From: Arcticibacterium sp964021845
Lineage (GTDB): Bacteria; Bacteroidota; Bacteroidia; Cytophagales; Spirosomataceae
Length of the DNA stretch: 64,000 nt
Reading direction: 5' to 3'
NCBI RefSeq assembly: GCF_964021845.1
Contig: NZ_CAXHZC010000003.1
Coordinates: forward strand, 372,001-436,000
Shown: positions 1-8,842 of the stretch, in pieces
Position numbering within the stretch: the stretch's first letter is position 1
Layout of the letters: each line of letters starts with the position of its first letter
The notes under the pieces: generated by a model
The model's database searches: none
Told to the model about the DNA's origin: nothing
Seen by the model: only the letters and a program-made list of their open reading frames with translations
Position numbers and translations under genes: made by a program

Positions 1-1371
1 CTGAGAAGCATGAAGAAATCTGTAGAGATATTTAGGGAAGCGAATATTCCGGTAGTAACGGAAATCCAAACAAAATCTACAGAGTACCAAGCGGCTACTG
101 GTGCCATGACTGTGACTATAGATGACGAAGAAATGACGCTTCAGAAGGCGGGCTCATTTATGATGGGAGCTGACAGAGCAAAGCGTGAAGAGGCTTGGTT
201 AAAAATAGGAGAAAGAAGGGAGCAGGACAGAGTCAAACTTGATAAGCTTTTTGATGAATTAAAAGACCTTAGACAAAAGGTGGCTGAGAATGCCGACTTT
301 AAAAATTACAGAGATTACGCTTTCGCTGCTTTAGGAAGGTTTGACTATACGCCACAAGATTGCTTCGACTTTCATGAGTCTGTTGCAGAGGCTGTGGTGC
401 CTTTGCTAGATGCTGGGCAAAAAGAAAGAAAAGCCAAACTTGGTTTTGATTCTTATAGACCATGGGATAAGAAGGTAGATGTAGCGGGCAGAGAAGGTCT
501 AAAACCATTTACAAATGGGGAAGATTTATTAGATAAAACTGAAGCTTGTTTTGATAAGATTGACAAAACGCTTGGTGATTACATTCGTGTTATGCGTAAA
601 ATGGGGCATTTTGACGTAGAGTCTAGAGTAGGGAAGGCTCCAGGTGGTTATAATTATCCATTGATGGAAATTGGGGTACCGTTTATCTTTATGAATGCTA
701 CGAGCACACTAAGAGATGTGGTGACTATGGTGCATGAAGGTGGCCATGCTATTCACTCTTTTGAAGTAAGAGACCTGCCGCTGAGTGTGTTTAAAAACAC
801 AACCTCAGAGGTGGCGGAGGTAGCATCTATGGCTATGGAGCTTATTTCTATGGAGCACTGGGATGCATTCTTTGAAAATCCAGATGAGCTAAAAAGAGCT
901 AAAATAGAGCATTTAGAAGATATTTTGACCGTATTGCCATGGATAGCGACAGTAGATAAATTCCAACATTGGATTTACGAAAACCCTAGCCATACCGTAG
1001 AAGAAAGACAGGCGGAATGGATAAAGGTATTTGAAGAGTTTTCAGATACTCAAACTGATTGGTCTGGTTTTGAAAAGTTCAAAGAAGCTACTTGGCACAG
1101 ACAGTTACATATTTTTGAATTGCCATTTTATTATATTGAATATGGTATGGCTCAGCTTGGGGCTATTTCGGTATGGCGTAATTATAAGAAAGACCCAAAG
1201 AAAGGCCTTGAAGCTTATTTGAGAGGGTTAAAGATGGGCTACACAGGAACCATTGGTCAAATTTATGAGGCCATGGATATTAAATTTGACTTCTCAAAAG
1301 CCACTATTTCTGAGCTGATGGGCTTTGTGGAGGCCGAACTGGCAGTGCTAAAAGTTAGGTCACAAATTTAA
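1..1371 (+). CDS. M3-family oligoendopeptidase (PepF-like), 5' truncated by window edge
   Basis: Zinc metallopeptidase that cleaves short peptides in the cytoplasm. The HEGGH zinc motif is encoded at 733-747, and the Glu-rich segment about 20-30 residues later (SEVAEVASMAMEL) supplies the expected third ligand. The reading frame is open back to base 1, so the first ATG at 10 is probably internal. Family members are usually about 570-600 residues and 456 are present here, so roughly 110-140 N-terminal residues lie outside the window. The C-terminal catalytic half is complete. It ends 12 bp before the sensor kinase gene on the same strand and may be cotranscribed with it, although no functional link is obvious. 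Confidence 0.9.
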   Translation: MRSMKKSVEIFREANIPVVTEIQTKSTEYQAATGAMTVTIDDEEMTLQKAGSFMMGADRAKREEAWLKIGERREQDRVKLDKLFDELKDLRQKVAENADFKNYRDYAFAALGRFDYTPQDCFDFHESVAEAVVPLLDAGQKERKAKLGFDSYRPWDKKVDVAGREGLKPFTNGEDLLDKTEACFDKIDKTLGDYIRVMRKMGHFDVESRVGKAPGGYNYPLMEIGVPFIFMNATSTLRDVVTMVHEGGHAIHSFEVRDLPLSVFKNTTSEVAEVASMAMELISMEHWDAFFENPDELKRAKIEHLEDILTVLPWIATVDKFQHWIYENPSHTVEERQAEWIKVFEEFSDTQTDWSGFEKFKEATWHRQLHIFELPFYYIEYGMAQLGAISVWRNYKKDPKKGLEAYLRGLKMGYTGTIGQIYEAMDIKFDFSKATISELMGFVEAELAVLKVRSQI

Positions 1372-1383
1372 AATTTAGGCTGA

Positions 1384-3054
1384 ATGAAAAATGGGGTAAG
1401 TATAAAGTTTTGGGTTGTCTTTTTGGTCAATTTGCTTTTTGTACCAACCATTTTACTTGTGTCGCTATTTTTTTATCAACAGTTCAAAACCTCCATTGAT
1501 GAACGTGTTCTACTCCAATTAACCTCCATTAAAGGGCTGAAAAGAGTACAAATTGAAGACTTTCTTGAGAGAGAATGGCAGAACTTTGAGCCAAATCAAG
1601 AAGGACAATTAATCAGTGAAGAAGAACTTTCAAACTTTGCGAAAGAATCATCAGGCTTAGAGGGAATTCATGATGTAACGGGTTTAGAAAGTGGAGGTTT
1701 TCTGAGGCTTGCTTTTGTTAAAAAAGACAGTGAAGGAAGTTATCATATTCGATATGAGGATGGGGAGGAAATAAAGAAGATTTTGCTGGAGAGAACTGGA
1801 ATGGGCAAAAGTGGCGAGTCTTACCTGGTAGGGGAAGACTTTAAATTAAGGTCTAGGTCTAGGTTTTTTCCAGAGAGGTCGCCTTATGAATTTGAATGCC
1901 AGTCAGAAGGTGTTTTAAATGCCTTTGAACAAAAGGAAGGTAAAGGTATTTATGAAGACTACAGAGGCATAGAAGTTTATGGAGCTTATCAGTTTTTAAA
2001 TGCTAGAGGTCTAAAATGGGCTATTTTATCCGAGATTGACACAGAGGAGGCTCTCGAGCCATTGCTTGCCTTGAAAAAGAATTTGATTATAATTCTGGTC
2101 ATTTCTATTCTTATCATTTTTGTTTTGTCGCTATTCTTGGCAGGAGCCTTAACTAGGCCGCTTTTAAGAATGAAGTACTATTTAGATAGAATGTCTGGCG
2201 GCGATTACGATTTTGAAATTAATGCCAAACCAGTGGGTTATGAAATGAATCTCATGTATGATTCTTTGTCAGAAATGGTAGCTAAATTTAAGTCTACCAT
2301 ATCCTTTTCAAAGGAAATAGGGGAGATGAACTTGGCGGCGGATTATAAGCTAATTGGAGAAAACGACACGCTTGGGAAATCTCTTTTGGCGATGAAAGAG
2401 CAGCTAAGAAAAATTAACGAAACAGAAACCCAAAGGCAGCGAGAGTTAAGGTCTGCCATAGTTTCTGGGCAGGAGAAAGAGCGTTTAAGGCTTTCTAAAG
2501 AACTTCATGATGGCCTAGGGCCCATGCTCACGCACTTAAAACTAATGGTTCAAAGTCAAGAACTTCCGACGAAGGGAAAGGACGCTTTAAAAAATGTTAT
2601 AGACGATACGGTTAATGAGGTCAGAAGAATGACCTTTAATTTGATGCCGCAGTCACTTATGGATTTTGGGGTAGCTAAATCGGTTCAAAACTTGGTTTTG
2701 ATGCTGAAACCGCTAACTGATATTCAGATAGAATTTATTTATCACAGTGGAGAAAAACGAGGGAACTTTGGTGATGACGTAAACATTTGTTTGTTTAGAA
2801 TAACACAAGAATGTCTTAATAATGGCATTAAACATTCTGTGGCGGAAAACATCGTTTTAGTATTAACAGAAGAAGAAAACCAAGTGAACCTTTATTACTC
2901 TGACGACGGTAAAGGCTTTGATGTCAATACGGTTTCTGGAGGCTCTGGTTTAAGTAATATGAGGGCTAGAACCGACGCCTTGGGCGGCACCTTTGTGATA
3001 AGTAGTGCAGAGGAAGGCACTACAATAGACGTAACTTTACCATTTCAAAAATGA
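1384..3054 (+). CDS. Membrane sensor histidine kinase, NarL/HisKA_3 type
   Basis: Sensor half of a two-component system. A first membrane segment lies at about residues 8-31, then an extracytoplasmic sensing region of about 200 residues, a second membrane segment at about 232-256 and a HAMP-like linker. The dimerisation/phosphoacceptor helix reads RLSKELHDGLGP with His375, typical of the HisKA_3 family. The ATPase domain shows the N box (ECLNNGIKHS) and glycine boxes (DDGKGFD, GGSGLSNM). The stop overlaps the start of the response regulator gene by 4 bp (ATGA), so the two are translationally coupled and surely partners. The extracytoplasmic region has no ligand motif I recognise, so the signal is unknown. 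Confidence 0.93.
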   Translation: MKNGVSIKFWVVFLVNLLFVPTILLVSLFFYQQFKTSIDERVLLQLTSIKGLKRVQIEDFLEREWQNFEPNQEGQLISEEELSNFAKESSGLEGIHDVTGLESGGFLRLAFVKKDSEGSYHIRYEDGEEIKKILLERTGMGKSGESYLVGEDFKLRSRSRFFPERSPYEFECQSEGVLNAFEQKEGKGIYEDYRGIEVYGAYQFLNARGLKWAILSEIDTEEALEPLLALKKNLIIILVISILIIFVLSLFLAGALTRPLLRMKYYLDRMSGGDYDFEINAKPVGYEMNLMYDSLSEMVAKFKSTISFSKEIGEMNLAADYKLIGENDTLGKSLLAMKEQLRKINETETQRQRELRSAIVSGQEKERLRLSKELHDGLGPMLTHLKLMVQSQELPTKGKDALKNVIDDTVNEVRRMTFNLMPQSLMDFGVAKSVQNLVLMLKPLTDIQIEFIYHSGEKRGNFGDDVNICLFRITQECLNNGIKHSVAENIVLVLTEEENQVNLYYSDDGKGFDVNTVSGGSGLSNMRARTDALGGTFVISSAEEGTTIDVTLPFQK

Positions 3055-3677
3055 TAAAAATAGGCATAGTAGACGACCATCAATTATTCAGCAGTGGACT
3101 TGCCGCTATGTTTTCTAATGTAGAAAATATTGAAGTGGTCGGCACTTTTGATGATGGTGAGGCTTTCATTGAGTTTTTAGAAAAAGACGGAGAACTGAAC
3201 GTTGTTCTTCTTGATATAACCATGCCTAAAATTGGAGGTTTGGAGGTACTTGAAATTTTAAGGAAAACTAGACCAAGTATCAAAGCAATTATGCTTTCGA
3301 TGCATAATGATGGCAACTATATAGTACAAAGTGTCCGGAATGGGGCACTAGGGTATTTGCTTAAAAACGCCGACCAAGAAGAACTCACAAAGGCCATTAC
3401 TGCAGTGTATGAAGGAAAAAAATACTTTAATGCGGAAACCACAGAACTCCTCCTAAACAATATGGCTGTGGAAGGAGAGGTAGTAAAGAAACTATCTCCA
3501 AGGGAGCGTGAAATACTGGAACTAATAGCTGAAGGACTTACTACCAAAGAAATAGCAGAGAAGCTATTCATCAGCACCCGAACAGTGGAGACACATAGGG
3601 TGAATATGCTCAAAAAGCTCAATGTCAAAAACTCCGCAGAGCTCATAAAAAAGGCCGCAGAGCTTAAACTAATCTAA
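3051..3677 (+). CDS. NarL/FixJ-family response regulator
   Basis: DNA-binding output partner of the upstream kinase. The receiver domain (residues 1-120) has the acidic pair Asp8/Asp9, phosphoacceptor Asp55 in VVLLDITMP and the conserved Lys105 (GYLLKNAD). A LuxR-type helix-turn-helix occupies about 148-203, with the family signature LSPREREILELIAEG and the recognition helix around STRTVETHR. The length of 208 residues is normal. The gene starts within the last 4 bp of the kinase gene and is followed five bases after its stop by a rho-independent terminator. Its targets are not evident; the small secreted-protein gene immediately downstream is transcribed separately. Confidence 0.95.
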   Translation: MIKIGIVDDHQLFSSGLAAMFSNVENIEVVGTFDDGEAFIEFLEKDGELNVVLLDITMPKIGGLEVLEILRKTRPSIKAIMLSMHNDGNYIVQSVRNGALGYLLKNADQEELTKAITAVYEGKKYFNAETTELLLNNMAVEGEVVKKLSPREREILELIAEGLTTKEIAEKLFISTRTVETHRVNMLKKLNVKNSAELIKKAAELKLI

Positions 3678-3681
3678 GCAT

Positions 3682-3706
3682 ATCCGTATAAATACGGATG
3701 GTTTTT
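3682..3706 (+). terminator. Rho-independent terminator of the two-component operon
   Basis: A 7-bp perfect stem (ATCCGTA, 3682-3688, with TACGGAT, 3693-3699) and a TAAA loop are followed by GGTTTTT. It lies 5 bp after the response-regulator stop codon. Confidence 0.8.
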
Positions 3707-3818
3707 CTGGCGAGGAATGACGCAAAAAATCACATATATTCTCATATTGACTTCAGGCTTGTCTTTGTACATTTTTGTATTGTAGAAAATTTAATTTCAA
3801 CAACAAAAAAACAAGACA

Positions 3819-4199
3819 ATGAAAAATATATCAATAATAGCAGTTCTCTTATTAGCATCTACGGTGGCTTTTGGACAGCACCCACTATATAAGAAAGGAC
3901 CTAAAGCAAAAAACTATAAAGTAGCTCAAGAAGAAAGCTTACCTGCAACGGTAGTTAGCTTATATGCTAGCCCATCTGATAAATATGAAGCTGGGGCAAA
4001 CGCAAAGAACAGAACCTTAAAAAATGATGATGCGGAACTAGTTTCGGGCTATGTTCAGACTGGAATTAGAAGAGGTACTGGTGCCAATGCAAAAAACAGG
4101 TATGTAAGAGTAGCTAGACAAACAGAAGAGGTAAATATAGACGAAGAGGGTATAGACTCTGGAAATAACTCTGACGGTAATATACTTCAAAGAAAATAA
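3819..4199 (+). CDS. Small secreted protein with GANAKNR repeats
   Basis: Unrecognised 126-residue protein. Residues 1-20 form a clear signal peptide (hydrophobic core, then AFGQ before HPLYKK), so it is probably exported to the periplasm or surface. The mature part is charged and polar, with three related segments: KGPKAKNYKV (26-34 region), AGANAKNR (58-65) and TGANAKNR (87-94). GANAKNR occurs twice exactly, yet five of the seven codons differ synonymously between copies, arguing that the peptide itself is under selection. The C-terminus is acidic and Asn/Gly-rich. The gene is a single transcription unit lying between two strong terminators. No cysteines, membrane segment or sorting domain are seen. 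Function unknown. Confidence 0.8.
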   Translation: MKNISIIAVLLLASTVAFGQHPLYKKGPKAKNYKVAQEESLPATVVSLYASPSDKYEAGANAKNRTLKNDDAELVSGYVQTGIRRGTGANAKNRYVRVARQTEEVNIDEEGIDSGNNSDGNILQRK

Positions 4200-4276
4200 G
4201 TATCTAGCTCCACGCTTATATTTTGGTTTAGGTTTCAACAAACGAACGATAGTTTTAGGGGTTAAAACTTATTGTG

Positions 4277-4309
4277 AACCCATCTTACGAAAGTAGGGTG
4301 GGTTTTTTT
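4277..4309 (+). terminator. Rho-independent terminator of the GANAKNR gene
   Basis: A 12-bp stem (4277-4288 with 4293-4304, two G-T wobbles) is closed by a GAAA tetraloop and runs into seven consecutive T (4303-4309). Confidence 0.85.
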
Positions 4310-4538
4310 AGTATAGGAAAGGGCTAGAAATTTATTTCGTAACATGATCATTCTAAAGAAAAAGTCTGACTTCGGAGCAAATTATTAATGTCAGAACTTG
4401 TTCTAGTAAGTATATAATTTTTATGCAACTATCACATTATAAGTAATTTATGAGTAGTTAATTTTACTCGATCTTTTTATGTTGTTACTATTCTCAGTAA
4501 TTTTGGGATTTGAATGACTCACATAAAAAGGTATCATA
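4310..4538. other. AT-rich intergenic stretch without a gene
   Basis: This is the rest of the longest gene-free interval in the window (4200-4538). I see no RNA gene, no repeat found elsewhere in the window and no convincing promoter box. It presumably carries the promoter of the orphan gene starting at 4539. Confidence 0.4.
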
Positions 4539-5279
4539 ATGCTAGAAATACGACAACTAACGATAGAGAATATTGATAAAATAAACACCCTTAGAAAACA
4601 TCTTCAAAGTTTAGTAAATAAGACTGGTTTTGAAGTTGATTTTAGGGAAACAGAGGATCTCTTCATTATGTCTAGTAGTCTTAACGGAAGGATATTTTAC
4701 TTTCAATTTATATTCCAGGTTAACCCACATAAAGAGCCTCAACTTTTGGAGGGAAACCTTGAGTATGAACCGTATGACCCTAACATTCTTAGAAGAAAAA
4801 TTATTAAAACGATTGACTTTGAGAAAATAGATATTGCATTTGAAAATTGGGTGGATATTGTTGGTATGTATAATTCAAGGTCTTTATCAGTAGAAGACTC
4901 CCTGATAATAGGTTACCAAAAGGAGTATAGTTATGAGAATTTTGAAGGGTATGAGTTTCTGGATGAAAACTTCGATTTTGAGCAACAGAAGCAGCTAAGG
5001 GTGTTTTTGGAAAGGGTAACTAAGAAGCTGGCGGAAGGGGAGAATTTTGAAAACAAAAGTGAGGTTATTCAGAGTTTAGAGTTAATGAATGGTGATTTAG
5101 GAAAAATGACGAAGTCTAAATTTATTCTTCAATTTTCTAAAACCATGGCCAGTCTTCGTTTTCATGCATTTCATATTTTTGTTGACGTTGTTGAGGTTTT
5201 AAAAAAAGAAATGCTTAAAAGGATGATAGTGGGTCCTTTAGAAGGGTTTGATAATTGGATAGGGGCAATTTCCAGTTAG
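4539..5279 (+). CDS. Uncharacterised 246-residue cytoplasmic protein
   Basis: Not recognised. There is no signal peptide and no membrane segment. The protein is acidic, rich in Phe, Glu and Asn, with a mixed alpha/beta N-terminal half (FYFQFIFQ and similar strands up to about residue 120) and a more helical second half (about 145-235, with QKQLRVFLERVTKKLAEG). Continuous coding sense with a plausible ATG supports a real gene. It stands alone: a 340-bp non-coding gap lies upstream and a convergent DeoR regulator downstream. The isolated position and AT-rich flanks fit an accessory or strain-specific gene. No known catalytic motif was seen. Confidence 0.65.
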   Translation: MLEIRQLTIENIDKINTLRKHLQSLVNKTGFEVDFRETEDLFIMSSSLNGRIFYFQFIFQVNPHKEPQLLEGNLEYEPYDPNILRRKIIKTIDFEKIDIAFENWVDIVGMYNSRSLSVEDSLIIGYQKEYSYENFEGYEFLDENFDFEQQKQLRVFLERVTKKLAEGENFENKSEVIQSLELMNGDLGKMTKSKFILQFSKTMASLRFHAFHIFVDVVEVLKKEMLKRMIVGPLEGFDNWIGAISS

Positions 5280-5306
5280 TTGATTTTGGTTTAAATGGAG
5301 GCGTGC

Positions 5307-5987
5307 TTAGATATGTTCTACGTCGATTACTTCCGCAAACCTCAAATACCCTTTCTTCCCCCTTTTAGAAGAATCAGCACAGACATACACTTTGTCTGAA
5401 GTGGCTATCATGGCTTGGCTTATTTCTGCTTCGGTTTCTGAGTTTGCCCATAGGTTTCCTTCTTGGTCAATGGCATCTGCACCTATAAAAGCTTTATCTG
5501 CATGATACTGTTTTATATGATTTACCGCCATTTTACCATGCACAGCTTGCCGTTTATGGTCTAGTTCGCCACCTATAAGGTTTACTTTTACATGAGAGTT
5601 TTGCAAAGCACTCACCACTGGAAGCGAGTTGGTAATCACTTTTATATTTAGCTTTTTGATGTGAGAGCAAATATGCAAAGTAGTACTACCACAGTCAATA
5701 AAAATGACATCGCCATCTTGAATGTGTTTGGCGGCAGCTTCGCCAATTTTCCTTTTCTCTGTATCGTTTTGTGAAGATTTGAGGTCAAAACTTACCATGG
5801 GGTTTTCGTCAACTTTGGTAGCTCCGCCGTGCGTTCTTTTTAGCAAACCTTGTGTTTCTAATTGTGCCAAATCTCTACGTATAGTAATATCTGACACACC
5901 TAGTTTTTCTACCAATTCGGAAGCGTTGATAAATTCTTTTTTGGCCAACAGGCTTAAAATTTCCTTTTTTCTTCTTTCAAATCCCAT
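5307..5987 (-). CDS. DeoR-family transcriptional regulator
   Basis: Sugar-phosphate-responsive transcription factor. Residues 5-57 form the DeoR winged helix, with recognition region VSDITIRRDLAQLE and the wing ending in KRTHGGAT. The C-terminal effector domain (about 70-226) contains the family blocks DCGSTT, ITNSLPV and LIGGEL, and FIGADAID. At 226 residues it is about 25 shorter than typical, mainly at the C-terminus. It is divergent from the NudK-like gene across only 53 bp, so it may control itself and that neighbour. No sugar catabolic operon is adjacent, so the effector cannot be guessed. Confidence 0.9.
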   Translation of the reverse strand: MGFERRKKEILSLLAKKEFINASELVEKLGVSDITIRRDLAQLETQGLLKRTHGGATKVDENPMVSFDLKSSQNDTEKRKIGEAAAKHIQDGDVIFIDCGSTTLHICSHIKKLNIKVITNSLPVVSALQNSHVKVNLIGGELDHKRQAVHGKMAVNHIKQYHADKAFIGADAIDQEGNLWANSETEAEISQAMIATSDKVYVCADSSKRGKKGYLRFAEVIDVEHI

Positions 5988-5996
5988 TCTTTGAAT

Positions 5997-6014
5997 TACA
6001 TTTGGTCAAAAATA
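5997..6014. promoter_or_regulatory. Divergent -7 boxes for the DeoR and NudK-like genes
   Basis: TACATTTG at 5997-6004 (plus) and TATTTTTG on the minus strand (6014-6007) both match the Bacteroidota -7 consensus TAnnTTTG. They lie between the two divergent start codons and almost touch, so one regulator bound here could affect both genes. No convincing -33 TTG is visible at the usual distance. Confidence 0.45.
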
Positions 6015-6040
6015 AACAAAAACAATCAAATTCGTTCAGT

Positions 6041-6634
6041 ATGGCTTCGGTAAATATCATTGAAAACAAACTTTTATCAGATAATTGGTATACGCTAAGA
6101 AAACTGACCTTTGATTATACGACAGATAAAGGCGAAGTACAACGACAGTCGAGAGAGTGTTATGACAGAGGAAATGGAGCCGTGATTTTGCTCTATAATT
6201 TGGAAAAGGAAACGGTGATTTTGACGCGTCAGTTTCGTATGCCGACTTATCTGAATGGTAACAAAGACGGTTTGCTAATAGAAGCCTGTGCCGGCCTTTT
6301 AGATAATCAAAGCCCAGAAGAGTGCATCAAAAGAGAAACGGAAGAAGAGACAGGTTTTAGAATTAATAAGGTAGAGAAGATATTTGAATCTTATATGTCC
6401 CCAGGCTCAGTCACGGAGATTTTATACTTTTTCATAGCCGAATATGAACCCAAAATGAAAGTTAGTGAGGGCGGAGGTCATGAAGATGAGCAAGAGAATA
6501 TTGAGGTGCTGGAATTACCTTTTACACAAGCCATGAACATGATAAAAATCGGTGAAATTAAAGACGGTAAAACCATAATGCTCTTACAGCACCTTATGAT
6601 TAAGCAACTATCTGAATTATTTAAAGAACCCTAA
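6041..6634 (+). CDS. nudK: NUDIX hydrolase, GDP-mannose pyrophosphatase (NudK) type
   Basis: Mg2+-dependent hydrolase of a nucleoside-diphosphate sugar, by family GDP-mannose to mannose-1-phosphate and GMP. The sequence follows NudK throughout: YDRGNGAVILLYN, RQFRMPTYLNGN, EACAGLLD, YMSPGSVTEI and EVLELPFTQAMNMI. The Nudix core is RETEEETGF, matching REUxEExGU, with one residue fewer than the textbook spacing from the preceding Gly. I use the ATG at 6041 (197 residues); an upstream TTG at 6002 is also in frame but would overlap the -7 box. Its 3' end overlaps the convergent TPR gene by 18 bp. Confidence 0.85.
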   Translation: MASVNIIENKLLSDNWYTLRKLTFDYTTDKGEVQRQSRECYDRGNGAVILLYNLEKETVILTRQFRMPTYLNGNKDGLLIEACAGLLDNQSPEECIKRETEEETGFRINKVEKIFESYMSPGSVTEILYFFIAEYEPKMKVSEGGGHEDEQENIEVLELPFTQAMNMIKIGEIKDGKTIMLLQHLMIKQLSELFKEP

Positions 6635-7474
6635 AGGGTCTGGTTTGACAGCTATAAGCTGAGAAAGTAGGTCAAAATTGATAGCCGTTGGGCTTATTTT
6701 GTAGCCTTTATGAAAGGCGTCCCAAGCATTATCTATGTTGCTATCTAAAAAGTTAGCGTAAGAAAGTTGCATGTAAGCGTTTGCGTACTGAGGCTCTAAT
6801 TCAATGGCTTTATTTAATAATTGATATGCTTTAGGCAGGTCTGTATTATGAGCGTTTTGAGAGAAACAGTTTATATAAACTGTAGCGAGGTCTGTTAAAA
6901 GAGGAGCGTTTTTGTCGTCAGCCTCTAAACCCATCGACATCAGTTTTATCGCTTCTTGATGTTCTCCTTTTTGATATTCTATAACACCAAGTCCCCAATA
7001 AATTTCTGTGTTATCTGGATTAAGCAGGTAAGCTAAATTATAACGATAAGTCGCCATTTCTTTATGGCCTTCCTCTAAATATTGCCAGCCCATATCCGAA
7101 AAGAAAAGACTTGCTTTTTCTCTGTTTTCAAAGTTTCTATCACAATCTTTCAAAAAAGCTTCGTCTTCCTCCATTTGTTGAAGGTTTTTTTGATAACCAC
7201 CCCAAAGCGAGAGTTCATTAATATTTAAGCCATCAGGAGCCATTTTACCCACCATGATTACTTCATGTTCACGTTGAATAATGGTTTCGTTCAGACTTTT
7301 GAACATGGTTGGTTCAAAATCTTTATTCGAATCTACTTTAACTTTGTCGGGAGTATTTGAAATAGGGAGCCCGATAGAGCCGGAACTTGCGGCGTCAGAT
7401 TTCAAAATAACTTGCTGACCAAATATGGTAAAGCAGGTTGAGAATATTATTCCAATTGTAAGCCTTCCTTTCAT
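6617..7474 (-). CDS. Secreted/periplasmic TPR-repeat protein
   Basis: Protein of 285 residues with a signal peptide at 1-19 (ending FTIFGQ). Tandem tetratricopeptide-like helices occupy about 119-265; NTEIYWGLGVIEYQKGEHQEAIKL and ANAYMQLSYANF-type units are visible in part, with Ala/Gly/Tyr at TPR consensus positions. It probably mediates protein-protein contacts in the envelope. The segment between the signal peptide and the repeats (20-115) shows no recognised domain. It converges with the NudK-like gene (18-bp overlap) and lies 61 bp downstream of the rhlE stop on the same strand. Specific role unknown. Confidence 0.8.
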   Translation of the reverse strand: MKGRLTIGIIFSTCFTIFGQQVILKSDAASSGSIGLPISNTPDKVKVDSNKDFEPTMFKSLNETIIQREHEVIMVGKMAPDGLNINELSLWGGYQKNLQQMEEDEAFLKDCDRNFENREKASLFFSDMGWQYLEEGHKEMATYRYNLAYLLNPDNTEIYWGLGVIEYQKGEHQEAIKLMSMGLEADDKNAPLLTDLATVYINCFSQNAHNTDLPKAYQLLNKAIELEPQYANAYMQLSYANFLDSNIDNAWDAFHKGYKISPTAINFDLLSQLIAVKPDPLGFFK

Positions 7475-7535
7475 CTTATATTAAGCACTGTAATTTGTTA
7501 TATAACGGCGAGTGCTGTATTATTATTTGATATGC

Positions 7536-8840
7536 TTAACGCCTTCTTTTTTTAGAAGAACGCTTCTTTTTTGTATCCCTAGGCATGTTTTTCTTCTTCT
7601 TCTCATGAAAAGCACCTTTAAAGGTAGGGTCTGCCTTTTTCTTTTGCTCATCTATTTCACGAAGAATGATTTGCTGCTCATCAAAAGGGGTTTCAGAGAG
7701 CTCAATATCCTTTGGGATGCCCAATTTAGGAATTTTTGTTCGAATTATCTCCTCAATTCGCTCAAGATGATATTCTTCGTTTGGTGTCATAAAGGTTATG
7801 GCTACACCTTCCAAGTTAGCTCTACCGGTACGACCTATTCGGTGTACATAGTCTTCATAAATTACAGGAACGTCAAAATTAATAACATGACTAACTGCTT
7901 GCACATCAATTCCTCTAGCGGCCACGTCAGTTGCTACAAGCACCCTTAACTCACCACTTTTAAATGCATTGATAGAGTTGATTCTAGTGTTTTGACCCTT
8001 ATTGGCATGAATTACCTTTACGTGGTCTCTACCAATTATTTTTCTGTCCAGAAATTTGAAAACTAAGTCTGCCACAGTTTTTGTTCTGCAAAAAACCAGT
8101 GCTCTCTTAATGTCTTCTTGGTCTTTAAAAAGGTAACCAAGTAGGTTTAACTTCGTTTGAAAGTTAGGGGCAGGGTAAACTCGCTGGTCAATGGTTTCTG
8201 CGGTAGTGGCTTGCGGAGTAACTTCTATTCTAACAGGGGCTTCTAAAAACTCTTGAGAAAATCTCTCTACTTTTTCAGGGAATGTGGCGGAGAAAAGTAA
8301 GTTCTTTCTTTTACGAGGAATGATTTCAAGAATCTTTCTGATTTGAGGCATAAAACCCATATCCATCATCTTATCGGCCTCATCTAGCACCATGAACTTG
8401 ATGTCTTTGGTGATAATAACTCCTCTCAGATACAAATCCATGAATCTGCCCGGAGTAGCCACTATAATGTCTAAACCGGCCTGAATAGTTTCAATCTGTG
8501 TTTTAGGTCCCAAACCACCATAAATAGCAGTATGCCTTAGGTCAGTATATTTACCAAAATCGGCAATGGCATCATTTATTTGAATGGCAAGCTCTCTGGT
8601 AGGGGCAAGTATCACGCACCTAATATTATTTCCTTGAGCATATTTTATCTTCATCAAAATAGGAAGAAGGTATGCGGCTGTTTTTCCGGTACCCGTTTGG
8701 GCTATGCCAAGTACATCATGACCATATAAAAGGGTCGGGATGGCCTGTTCTTGGATAGGAGTGGGCTCTTTATACCCCAGTTCTTCAATTGCCGTTAGCA
8801 ATTGTTTGTTGAGTGCAAAATCTGAGAATGAGGCTGGCAT
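7536..8840 (-). CDS. rhlE: DEAD-box ATP-dependent RNA helicase, RhlE type
   Basis: RNA remodelling helicase of the cytoplasm. All core motifs are present in order: Q motif (PTPIQEQAIP), motif I AQTGTGKT with Lys53, PTRELA, DEAD box VLDEADKM, SAT in LFSATFP, then in the second RecA lobe RALVFCRTK, VATDVAARGID and HRIGRTGRA. The C-terminal tail after about residue 395 is strongly basic (lysine and arginine runs ending KKRSSKKRRR) and is likely the RNA-binding extension. At 434 residues it is normal for RhlE of this phylum. It begins 2 bp after the stop of the upstream membrane-protein gene, suggesting cotranscription. Confidence 0.93.
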   Translation of the reverse strand: MPASFSDFALNKQLLTAIEELGYKEPTPIQEQAIPTLLYGHDVLGIAQTGTGKTAAYLLPILMKIKYAQGNNIRCVILAPTRELAIQINDAIADFGKYTDLRHTAIYGGLGPKTQIETIQAGLDIIVATPGRFMDLYLRGVIITKDIKFMVLDEADKMMDMGFMPQIRKILEIIPRKRKNLLFSATFPEKVERFSQEFLEAPVRIEVTPQATTAETIDQRVYPAPNFQTKLNLLGYLFKDQEDIKRALVFCRTKTVADLVFKFLDRKIIGRDHVKVIHANKGQNTRINSINAFKSGELRVLVATDVAARGIDVQAVSHVINFDVPVIYEDYVHRIGRTGRANLEGVAITFMTPNEEYHLERIEEIIRTKIPKLGIPKDIELSETPFDEQQIILREIDEQKKKADPTFKGAFHEKKKKNMPRDTKKKRSSKKRRR

Positions 8841-8842
8841 TT

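Noticed and set aside
3698..3892. Short open frame overlapping the start of the GANAKNR gene
   Set aside because: It lies across the terminator and signal-peptide region in another frame and has no family signal.
7485..7516. Inverted repeat AGCACT/AGTGCT downstream of rhlE
   Set aside because: Only 6 bp with a 20-nt gap and no T-run; expected by chance in this much sequence.
7512..7949. Long plus-strand open frame opposite rhlE
   Set aside because: It is antisense to a full DEAD-box helicase with all motifs; no homology or start context, low-complexity hydrophobic product.
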